A stretch of DNA of 40,521 nucleotides. It comes from a virus. The notes below the pieces were generated by a model. The model searched no databases. It had not been told where the DNA came from and saw only the letters and a list, made by a program, of their open reading frames with translations. This document shows positions 21,894-27,753 of the stretch, piece by piece (position 1 is the stretch's first letter; each line of letters opens with the position of its first letter). Position numbers and translations under genes: made by a program. The stretch covers positions 1 to 40,521 of the IMG/VR virus record IMGVR_UViG_3300042924_006202; one strand, given 5' to 3'.

Positions 21894-22541
21894 TCAGACG
21901 ATCTCGAACAGGCCGAAGCCCAGTCCCGCGCTGTTTTTGCTGTCCGGTCGCCCCTCGCCGATACCAACCTGAAGACCCACTCGGCTGATCAGGTTGACCA
22001 GGTCGGCCGAAGTAAACATTCCGGCGTCGTACCGGATTCTTAAGTTTGCCGCCCACTCCCGATACATCGGACGGCAGCGTAGATCAATTACGCCCGTGGC
22101 ATTACGAGTAGGGGCCGTCCATTCCTCTGCTTCCCCCTCCGTCAGCCGGACCAGAGGGGCGCCGTCAACCCGGTCAAAGCCATCGGCGTACACGCTGAAT
22201 GCCAATTTGGCGTGGGTCATTTTGACCCCGACGGTACGACAGGCGGAAATGGCGCCGTTCCTGAATGCAGCGGCATGGATACCCTCCCATCCTTCACCCG
22301 CGACGTGCTTGGCGCTCTCGAAAAGAGCGGTAAAATCCTTCGCCTCGCGCACCTTCTTGCCCCTGGCGGTGCTGCCCGCTTCCTGCGTGGCTTTCATCTG
22401 CTCCATAGCTTTTGCACTGAATCTGTTGATCACCAATGGACTGGTGCCCTTGATTTTGATCTCAATGAGCCTGAAATCGGGTGCCTTGATGGTGATTGCC
22501 TCTTCCGGTGCCTGGGTTTTGGCCTTGGTGGTGATTGCCAT
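21894..22541 (-). CDS. Conserved phage protein, possible RAMP-like fold (215 aa)
   Basis: ATG 22541 (MAITTKAKTQAPEEAITIKA). The sequence FRLIEIKIKGTSPLVINRFS, then KAMEQMKATQEAGSTARGKK and FRNGAISACRTVG, and the end VGLQVGIGEGRPDSKNSAGL, GFGLFEIV, match a protein family common in phage early regions. The C-terminal glycine-rich loop 'GIGEGRPDSKNSAGLGFG' resembles the G-rich loop of RAMP/Cas7-like proteins, hinting at a nucleic-acid-binding RRM-type fold. That link is a suggestion only. Confidence 0.7.
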   Translation of the reverse strand: MAITTKAKTQAPEEAITIKAPDFRLIEIKIKGTSPLVINRFSAKAMEQMKATQEAGSTARGKKVREAKDFTALFESAKHVAGEGWEGIHAAAFRNGAISACRTVGVKMTHAKLAFSVYADGFDRVDGAPLVRLTEGEAEEWTAPTRNATGVIDLRCRPMYREWAANLRIRYDAGMFTSADLVNLISRVGLQVGIGEGRPDSKNSAGLGFGLFEIV

Positions 22542-22653
22542 GGTGGCGTTCTCGATGATGGAGTTTGGGGATTGGTGCCGTGCCTGCCGCTGGCCATAAG
22601 CCGCTGCGGCTTCCACATGGTATCGTACGTAAGGCAATACGAAGCCACCACCG
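22542..22653. promoter_or_regulatory. Divergent promoter region
   Basis: 112 bp between divergent genes. The centre holds TATCGTACGTAAGG with the palindrome TACGTA. TACGAT on the minus strand could be a -10 for the left gene. The plus side ends with GAAGCCACCACCG directly before ATG. Individual boxes are weak. Confidence 0.35.
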
Positions 22654-23244
22654 ATGACCACCACCAGTGCCACGCCTGCTACCGCCACCGACAAGCCCAG
22701 CAACCTGTACGCCCTGACCTGCGACGCCTACCGCCTGGAAGTCGCCATCACCGAAGCCGCCGAAGGGCTGGTCAGCGATGATCCTCAGGTGGTCGCCGCC
22801 GCCGAAGCCGAACTGGAGGCGCTGATAGCCGCTGGCGAAGGCGCCAAAGATGCCTTGCTGGCTAAAGCCGATTCCTGGTGCTGGGTGATCAATCGCCTAG
22901 CCGATCAGGCCGCCACCCGCCGCGCCCATGCTGCCCGCTTGATGGAGCTTGCCAAGTCTGACGACCGCAAGGCTGACGCCATGACCGAGAAGCTGGTTGA
23001 TCGGCTGCTGTTCTTGGAGCCTGCCGCAACCAAGTTCGATCTGCCCACGCACCAACTAAAGAGCACCAAGGTCACAAAGGTTGAAATTGACGACGACATG
23101 GAGCCCGAGGACATGCCCGTGGAGTACCAAAACAGCAAGACCACCATCTCGGTGGACAAAACAGCACTGAAGACGGCTCTCAAGGCCGGAACTGTGGTGA
23201 AGGGAGCAAGCCTTCTGGAGTGCCGCTCCTGGCGCCTGGGTTAA
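22654..23244 (+). CDS. Siphovirus Gp157-family protein (196 aa)
   Basis: Helical N-terminal half (LYALTCDAYRLEVAITEAAE) with a long coiled region, then FDLPTHQLKSTKVTKVEIDD, VEYQNSKTTISVDKTALKTA and ALKAGTVVKGASLLECRSWR. The last block, 'K..LK.G..V.GA.L....S.R.', and the 'LPT....RSTK' block mark the Gp157 family, encoded beside phage recombinases and linked in the literature with phage resistance and DNA metabolism. Length is typical. The start is preceded by CCACCACCG and no SD. Confidence 0.8.
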   Translation: MTTTSATPATATDKPSNLYALTCDAYRLEVAITEAAEGLVSDDPQVVAAAEAELEALIAAGEGAKDALLAKADSWCWVINRLADQAATRRAHAARLMELAKSDDRKADAMTEKLVDRLLFLEPAATKFDLPTHQLKSTKVTKVEIDDDMEPEDMPVEYQNSKTTISVDKTALKTALKAGTVVKGASLLECRSWRLG

Positions 23245-23272
23245 ACCTGCTGCACCACCACCATCGCCCGTC

Positions 23273-23653
23273 ATGCTCACCTGCCCCCACTGCGGCGTCG
23301 CAATCCGCGATCAACCGCCCACCAGTCCCGACGACCAACGACTAGACGGCGAATCCGCCCGCCAGTTGCAGCGCATTGAGGCCGAATTGGCGCGGGTGAG
23401 AGCGGCGATAAACCCGCAGCCCGCCCCGGTGCCAATCGAGGATCTGAAGCTATCAACGCGGGCCTACGGCGCACTGAGACGCAAAGGGATCCACACCCTG
23501 GCCACACTGCTCACCTACAGCAACTTTGACCTTCTGGACATTCGCAACTTCGGCCCCAACTCACTAGGCGAAGTGCAGCTGGCCTTGCATCTGCGAGGCT
23601 TGAGGTTGCGGAAGGAGCGACTGCTGCCACGGACTGGACGGGCTCGCAGTTGA
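23273..23653 (+). CDS. RNA polymerase alpha C-terminal-domain-like protein 1 (126 aa)
   Basis: N-terminus MLTCPHCGVAIRDQPP carries one CxxC pair. Residues about 20-45 form a helix (ARQLQRIEAELARVRAAIN). Residues about 52-115 read VPIEDLKLSTRAYGALRRKG, IHTLATLLTYSNFDLLDIRN and FGPNSLGEVQLAL, which follow the bacterial RNA polymerase alpha CTD (two helix-hairpin-helix motifs; '.L.LS.RAY..L......T...L......L......G..S..E'). The alpha CTD contacts UP-element DNA and activators. A phage copy could recruit or block host polymerase, or simply bind DNA. Paralogue of the next gene. Confidence 0.8.
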   Translation: MLTCPHCGVAIRDQPPTSPDDQRLDGESARQLQRIEAELARVRAAINPQPAPVPIEDLKLSTRAYGALRRKGIHTLATLLTYSNFDLLDIRNFGPNSLGEVQLALHLRGLRLRKERLLPRTGRARS

Positions 23654-23684
23654 TTACTTAACCAGATAGCCACCACCGATTGCC

Positions 23685-24173
23685 ATGTTCCCTTGCCCCA
23701 ACCCCAACTGCAAAGGCTTTGAACGGCGTGTATTGGAGTCTCGCTACGAGCCCAGTTGCGCTGCTATCCGCCGCCGCTGCATCTGCAAAACTTGCAGATT
23801 TACCTTCACGACGGAGGAGAAAGTTCGGATTGCCAAGAAAAAGCAGTCGCCAATTATGGGCGCATCAGATCAGCCGTTGGTGCCTATCACACTGGAAGCC
23901 CGACTGGATGGCATCGAAACTGAGCTGGCAGCAGTCCGGCTGGAAATATCCCAGGCACCACCAGCCACTGTGCCTATCCAGGAGCTGGAGCTTGGCGCGT
24001 ACGCTTACGGCTCGCTGAAGCGGCAAGGGATCACCACCGTTGACGACCTGGTCAAACTCTCAGGCGCGGACCTGTTGAGCTTGCGCAACTTTGGCCATCA
24101 ATCGTTGAACGACGTGCGTGTGGCCTTGGCGTTGCGGGGACTGGCCCTGCGCCGGGAGCGGGCTAGCCCATAG
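23685..24173 (+). CDS. NrdR-like zinc ribbon + RNA polymerase alpha CTD protein 2 (162 aa)
   Basis: Residues 1-50 (MFPCPNPNCKGFERRVLESR, then RRRCICKTCRFTFTTEEKV) form a four-cysteine zinc ribbon close to the N-terminus of NrdR, including the 'R.....C..C...FTT.E' pattern. Residues about 68-90 are helical. Residues about 92-155 (VPIQELELGAYAYGSLKRQG, ITTVDDLVKLSGADLLSLRN, FGHQSLNDVRVAL) are an alpha-CTD-like helix-hairpin-helix domain as in the gene before. The combination suggests a phage transcription regulator that binds DNA by both ends. Confidence 0.8.
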   Translation: MFPCPNPNCKGFERRVLESRYEPSCAAIRRRCICKTCRFTFTTEEKVRIAKKKQSPIMGASDQPLVPITLEARLDGIETELAAVRLEISQAPPATVPIQELELGAYAYGSLKRQGITTVDDLVKLSGADLLSLRNFGHQSLNDVRVALALRGLALRRERASP

Positions 24174-24261
24174 TCAAGTACCCGAACCGACCACGGAGCC
24201 ATAGCGCTTCAAGGGCTTTGCCCCGATTGTGACGGTTCGCTAAGTGCTTTGCCCCTTTGGC

Positions 24262-24291
24262 TTTACGAAAGCGGGGGATGCGGCTTATGAT
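24262..24291 (+). promoter_or_regulatory. Sigma-70-type promoter with dyad over the -35 (plus-strand twin)
   Basis: TTTACG and TATGAT are separated by 18 bp. The -35 is inside the dyad GCTTTACGAAAGC, and the region GGCTTTAC-R-AAAGCGG...GGCTTA-Y-GATTT is shared with the minus-strand promoter at 13628-13657. It drives the repeated small-gene cluster. Confidence 0.65.
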
Positions 24292-24298
24292 TTGTGGA

Positions 24299-24313
24299 CC
24301 GGGGCGAACCCGG
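24299..24313 (+). promoter_or_regulatory. Leader hairpin CCGGG-GCGAA-CCCGG
   Basis: Same stem as the hairpin before SSB, here just after the predicted transcription start and 24 bp before the GTG at 24337. Compensating identity of the stem with a changed loop base suggests selection on the RNA. Confidence 0.45.
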
Positions 24314-24336
24314 TAGCCACCACCGCCAGCCAGCCC

Positions 24337-24624
24337 GTGACCACCGCCTTAGCCGACGCCCTGACCACCATCGGTCGCCATCCCCTCTGCACTGATACGC
24401 AGATTGAGCAAGGTGACACCGACGACCTGCACTTCTTCATTGAAAACGACAAGGTTGGGGACCCCTCGTGGCTCGCTGACCTTGAGGCTGACCTAGCCAG
24501 TTACGACAAGGACGGTCGCCCCTACCGGATCACCGTCTACCTGCCCCAAGAGCAGTACGACAGCGAGCCCGACGATCAGGGCCCCACGGCTGCGGAGCGC
24601 AACCCCAGCATGTTGCGCCGGTGA
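24337..24624 (+). CDS. Repeated-cluster protein Y1 (95 aa)
   Basis: Start taken at GTG 24337 after the CCACCACCG leader. It begins VTTALADALTTIGRHPLCTD, continues IEQGDTDDLHFFIENDKVGD, and has YRITVYLPQEQYDSEPDDQG. Acidic, probably a small alpha/beta protein. From residue about 16 to the end it is nearly identical at DNA level to the second half of the gene at 25267 (1092 bp away), so it was copied recently. No family recognised. Confidence 0.6.
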   Translation: MTTALADALTTIGRHPLCTDTQIEQGDTDDLHFFIENDKVGDPSWLADLEADLASYDKDGRPYRITVYLPQEQYDSEPDDQGPTAAERNPSMLRR

Positions 24625-24671
24625 TTGATCTTGCTGCGCCTTCTAAACCACACCATTCTTCGTTATTTCAA

Positions 24672-25229
24672 ATGAAAACCACTCCATCGACAGTGGAAGA
24701 GCTTCTTGACTACTGGCCTGGCCACATTCCTTTCAAAGGAAGCCTTGTCAATGAAGACGGGTCCTGCATGTGCGCTCAAGGCCAAGTGCTGCATTTTTTG
24801 GATAAAAAAAGCGTAGAAGAATTGCGCGATATTAAACAGAGCGACGCCGACAAACGGGTCGCCGAGATTTTTGGTATTAGTAACGCCCATTCAGCCTTGC
24901 TGGCAATTGTCAACGACAGACAAGATGGTGCGCCGACTAGCGTCATTCGTAATCCCGAACAGGTGTTAGGCGACCAGTCGCATGTAGTGCTGGCGTTTTG
25001 GCGGCATCTTGACCAAATAGACGACAAAAACAGGGCCGCCGCATGGGCCGCCGCATGGGCCGCCGCAGGGGCCGCCGCAGGGGCCGCCGCAAGGGACGCC
25101 GCATGGGCCGCCGCAGGGGCCTCAAACGAAATTCAAGGCGCCGCCGTTATGCGTGCCAAGGGCCAGGCGTTTTACTTCCTGCCGCTTTTTGGGTTTGCGG
25201 ACCCAGAAGCCGTGATGGCAGTTGTCTAA
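24672..25229 (+). CDS. Repeated-cluster protein Z1 with short Ala-rich repeat (185 aa)
   Basis: Starts MKTTPSTVEELLDYWPGHIP at ATG 24672. The N-terminal 110-residue domain contains a Cys pair (GSCMCAQGQVLHFLD) and ends LAFWRHLDQID. Residues about 121-150 are seven AAA[W/G/R] tetrapeptides encoded by a 12-bp repeat. A conserved C-terminus follows (NEIQGAAVMRAKGQAFYFLP, LFGFADPEAVMA). Paralogue of the gene at 25754, which has 23 units. Function unknown. Confidence 0.65.
   Translation: MKTTPSTVEELLDYWPGHIPFKGSLVNEDGSCMCAQGQVLHFLDKKSVEELRDIKQSDADKRVAEIFGISNAHSALLAIVNDRQDGAPTSVIRNPEQVLGDQSHVVLAFWRHLDQIDDKNRAAAWAAAWAAAGAAAGAAARDAAWAAAGASNEIQGAAVMRAKGQAFYFLPLFGFADPEAVMAVV
25033..25116 (+). repeat. 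12-bp tandem repeat array, 7 units
   Basis: Seven perfect or near-perfect units of GGGCCGCCGCAN. In frame the only regularly changing codon is NGG, which is TGG, GGG or AGG and never CGG. Inside gene Z1. Confidence 0.85.
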
Positions 25230-25266
25230 TCACTGCCATTCCCAGCTCACACCGCCACCTCCCCCA

Positions 25267-25716
25267 ATGCCAACTCACACCCCCCGCCAGCAGCCGGTAG
25301 CCGCCGTTATGGCCTTCCTGCTGGAAAAGGCGGAAGCGACAGCCCGCGCCATTGAAATCAACGCCTTCGAAGACGGCGAGCCACTAAGCGACGAAGCGTC
25401 CCGCGCATGGATCAACCGTCTGCACATGATCGCTGGCGTGCTGACCCGCGCCTCCAAAACGCAGCGGCGCCAACCCCTCTGCACTGACACGCAGATCGAG
25501 CAAGGTGACACCGACGACCTGCACTTTTTCATTGAAAACGACAAAGTCGGCGACCCCTCGTGGCCCGCTGGCCTTGAGGCTGACCTAGCCAGCTACGACA
25601 AGGACGGTCGCCCCTACCGGATCACCGTCTACCTGCCCCAAGAGCAGTACGACAGCGAGCCCGACGACCAGGGCCCCACGGCTGCGGAGCGCAATCCCAG
25701 CATGTTGCGCGTTTGA
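25267..25716 (+). CDS. Repeated-cluster fusion protein X1-Y2 (149 aa)
   Basis: ATG 25267 behind CACCTCCCCCA. Residues about 10-65 (VMAFLLEKAEATARAIEINA, FEDGEPLSDEASRAWINRLH, MIAGVLTRASKTQRR) are module X, a small helical domain also present alone at 26547. Residues about 69-148 are module Y, nearly identical to the gene at 24337. The fusion appears to come from a 1.1-kb tandem duplication whose junction joined X and Y. No known domain. Confidence 0.65.
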   Translation: MPTHTPRQQPVAAVMAFLLEKAEATARAIEINAFEDGEPLSDEASRAWINRLHMIAGVLTRASKTQRRQPLCTDTQIEQGDTDDLHFFIENDKVGDPSWPAGLEADLASYDKDGRPYRITVYLPQEQYDSEPDDQGPTAAERNPSMLRV

Positions 25717-25753
25717 TTGCTGCGCTTTCCAATCCACCTTGCCTTTTTGCAAA

Positions 25754-26512
25754 ATGACAACTATTACACCCAAAACTGTTAACGAGCTTCTTGATTATTG
25801 GCCTGGAAACATACCTTTCAAGGGCAGCCTTGTCTCTGAAAATGGGTGCATGTGCGCACAGGGTCAGGCGCTGCATTTCTTGGATGGCGTAACTTCAGCA
25901 GCTTTGCGCGATTACACGCAGGCAGCTGCCGACAAGCGAGTGGCTGAGCTTTTTGGTATCAGTCGCGCTCATTCTGTTTTGCTGCGCATCGTGAACGACC
26001 GCCAAGATGGTGCGCCGACTAGCGTTATTCGCAAACCCCAACAAGTATTGGGTGACCAAGCGCAGTGCGTACTTGCGTTTTGGCGGCACCTTGACCGCAT
26101 GACAGCAGCGGCCAGGGCAGCGGCCGGGGAAGCGGCCAGGGAAGCGGCCAGGGCAGCGGCCTGGGAAGCGGCCGGGGCAGCGGCCTGGGAAGCGGCCGGG
26201 GCAGCGGCCTGGGAAGCGGCCTGGGAAGCGGCCGGGGAAGCGGCCGGGGAAGCGGCCTGGGAAGCGGCCGGGGAAGCGGCCGGGGAAGCGGCCTGGGAAG
26301 CGGCCAGGGAAGCGGCCAGGGAAGCGGCCAGGGCAGCGGCCAGGGCAGCGGCCTGGGAAGCGGCCTGGGCAGTGGCCTGGGCAACCAATGAAATCCAAGG
26401 TGCCGCCGTCATGCGTGCCAAGGGTCTGCCGTTCTTTTTTCTACCGCTTTTTGGGTTTGCGGACCCAGAAGCCGTGATGGCAGCAGACAACAATTTGAGT
26501 CGCACCGCCTAA
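25754..26512 (+). CDS. Repeated-cluster protein Z2 with long Ala-rich repeat (252 aa)
   Basis: ATG 25754 (MTTITPKTVNELLDYWPGNI). Same N-terminal domain (MCAQGQALHFLDGVTSAALR ... VLAFWRHLDRM) and C-terminus (TNEIQGAAVMRAKGLPFFFL) as Z1. Residues about 118-210 are 23 tetrapeptide units AA[W/G/R][E/A], predicted as one long helix of about 90 residues with a regular tryptophan/glutamate face. The size difference from Z1 (67 residues) is almost all repeat number. The repeat may act as a helical spacer. Function unknown. Confidence 0.65.
   Translation: MTTITPKTVNELLDYWPGNIPFKGSLVSENGCMCAQGQALHFLDGVTSAALRDYTQAAADKRVAELFGISRAHSVLLRIVNDRQDGAPTSVIRKPQQVLGDQAQCVLAFWRHLDRMTAAARAAAGEAAREAARAAAWEAAGAAAWEAAGAAAWEAAWEAAGEAAGEAAWEAAGEAAGEAAWEAAREAAREAARAAARAAAWEAAWAVAWATNEIQGAAVMRAKGLPFFFLPLFGFADPEAVMAADNNLSRTA
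26105..26380 (+). repeat. 12-bp tandem repeat array, 23 units
   Basis: Units of the form G[C/A]AGCGGCC[A/T/G]GG. By eye the NGG codon is AGG in 7, GGG in 7, TGG in 9 and CGG in none. The other variable codon is GCA in 8 and GAA in 15. All other positions are constant except one GTG for GCG near the end. Strongly suggests recent expansion with selection or a mutation bias. Confidence 0.9.
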
Positions 26513-26546
26513 CTGTGCTTTCCGATGCACGCTTCCACATCCCCCA

Positions 26547-26810
26547 ATGCCACCCACACCCCACACCCAACGCCAAGCCCCGGTAGTGGCCGTAATGGCC
26601 TTCCTGCTGGACCAGGCGGAAGCGACAGCCCGCGCCATTGAAATCAACGCCTTCGAAGACGGCGAGCCACTAAGCGACGAAGCGTCCCGCGCCTGGATCA
26701 ACCGTCTGGACATGATCGCTGGCGTGCTGACCCGCGCTTCGAAAACGCAGCGGCGCCAACCCTGCTACCTCCCCGCTTACCCGTCGTTCACCCGCAAAGA
26801 GCTGGAATGA
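26547..26810 (+). CDS. Repeated-cluster protein X2 (87 aa)
   Basis: ATG 26547 after CACATCCCCCA, parallel to the X1-Y2 gene. Module X (VMAFLLDQAEATARAIEINA, FEDGEPLSDEASRAWINRLD) is followed by a different short C-terminus (CYLPAYPSFTRKELE) instead of module Y. It is the last unit of the X-Y-Z tandem cluster and probably shows the ancestral separate X protein. Unknown function. Confidence 0.65.
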   Translation: MPPTPHTQRQAPVVAVMAFLLDQAEATARAIEINAFEDGEPLSDEASRAWINRLDMIAGVLTRASKTQRRQPCYLPAYPSFTRKELE

Positions 26811-26813
26811 CCC

Positions 26814-26987
26814 ATGGTCTACCTCATCACTTACCACTCCTGCCGCCATGACCATCTCACCACCAACCAGCCGCCCAGCCAAATGGAATGGATCACCCCA
26901 AAAGGGTGGTCAGCCGAACAATCAAAGACCACCTTCGAGCTGCGGCACCCTGGAGCTACCGTCCTTCGGTGCGACCCGATCCCGTAG
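26814..26987 (+). CDS. Small hypothetical protein (57 aa)
   Basis: A 57-codon gene 3 bp after the stop of X2. The product MVYLITYHSCRHDHLTTNQP and onward to TTFELRHPGATVLRCDPIP has a balanced, protein-like composition; 'WITPKGWSAEQSKTTFE' looks like a small beta protein. An overlapping frame starting at 26848 is a shadow in this part. Unknown function. Confidence 0.6.
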   Translation: MVYLITYHSCRHDHLTTNQPPSQMEWITPKGWSAEQSKTTFELRHPGATVLRCDPIP

Positions 26988-26994
26988 GTTACCG

Positions 26995-27201
26995 ATGCCC
27001 TGCCGGCAGCTTGACAACAACAGGATTGACTCTGCCGTGGTTGCTTTCCTCCTGCTACTGGGCAACCACTTGTTGCTGTGGCTTCTCGTCGCAGGGGGTG
27101 CGCTGCTGTTCTCGCAAGTGCTGCTGATGCGCGATGCCGTGCAGATCCTGCAGTATCAACGGTTAGCGGCCCCTGTCGCCCCGGTGCTGCTCAATGACTG
27201 A
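26995..27201 (+). CDS. Small single-helix membrane protein (68 aa)
   Basis: ATG 26995 (MPCRQLDNNRIDSAVVAFLL). Residues about 14-41 are strongly hydrophobic (VVAFLLLLGNHLLLWLLVAG), one or two membrane passes. The end MRDAVQILQYQRLAAPVAPV is amphipathic. The stop overlaps the following gene by 8 bp. Unknown role; could be a membrane effector or superinfection-type protein. Confidence 0.55.
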   Translation: MPCRQLDNNRIDSAVVAFLLLLGNHLLLWLLVAGGALLFSQVLLMRDAVQILQYQRLAAPVAPVLLND

Positions 27202-27577
27202 AGCCAGCAACATGGAGCCGTGCTGCGGAAACTGCCGCTACAGCGTGGTAAATCAAGTCGAACATCGGCTCACCTGCAACCGCTACGCACCTAAGGCTGA
27301 ATCTTGCTACGGCACGGGCCCAAGAGATACCGTCGGCGACTATTGGGCTTACTGGCCTTCTGTCTCTAGCGCCGATTGGTGCGGGGAATGGGCATCGCCT
27401 ACTGAAGTTGACTTGGCGCCGCCAACCCTGCAAGAAATACAGGCTCTTGCCGACCTTATGGCCATGACCGGCCCCCCGCCCCACGGCGATACCCCGCCGC
27501 TTCCCGCCAGCGACCAGCAGGAAGCCCCCCCAACCACCTACGACCAATTCGACCAATTCGAGGACCCTCTTGCATGA
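27194..27577 (+). CDS. Cysteine-motif hypothetical protein (127 aa)
   Basis: ATG 27194. N-terminal CCGNCRYSVVNQVEHRLTCN supplies a C-x2-C...C set followed by SCYGTG and WCGEWAS, a likely single zinc or iron-sulphur-like knuckle as seen in small phage 'CxxC...CRR' proteins. The C-terminal half is Pro/Asp-rich and probably disordered (FDQFEDPLA). ATGA overlap with the next gene. Function unknown. Confidence 0.6.
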   Translation: MTEASNMEPCCGNCRYSVVNQVEHRLTCNRYAPKAESCYGTGPRDTVGDYWAYWPSVSSADWCGEWASPTEVDLAPPTLQEIQALADLMAMTGPPPHGDTPPLPASDQQEAPPTTYDQFDQFEDPLA

Positions 27578-27753
27578 CCGACCACACCATCTACCAGCTC
27601 GGCTGGTACCTCAAGCGCACGCCAGGTCCCGGCCGCCGCGCTCTCGTTGGCTCCGAAGTGTTTGACAGTATCACCGATGCTTTTGTCAAGGCCGAGACCC
27701 TGTTGGGCGAGGGGTTCGAGGTGCGGATCCTGCCAATCCAGGGGAAGACATGA
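27574..27753 (+). CDS. Small hypothetical protein (59 aa)
   Basis: ATG 27574 overlaps the previous stop and its own stop overlaps the helicase start, so it is firmly embedded in an operon. Product: MTDHTIYQLGWYLKRTPGPG to GEGFEVRILPIQGKT, a compact beta-alpha protein in appearance. No family recognised. Confidence 0.6.
   Translation: MTDHTIYQLGWYLKRTPGPGRRALVGSEVFDSITDAFVKAETLLGEGFEVRILPIQGKT

Noticed and set aside
21175-22056. Overlapping frames in the pentanucleotide tract (MARATP-like and QAWLGKAR-like products)
   Set aside because: All frames are open due to a 5-bp period; no start signals and no conserved domain are visible.
25895-26505. Long minus-strand frames giving PGRFPGRF or AASQAASP repeats
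   Set aside because: They are mirror images of the 12-bp array; the plus-strand gene has a conserved N- and C-terminus shared with its paralogue.
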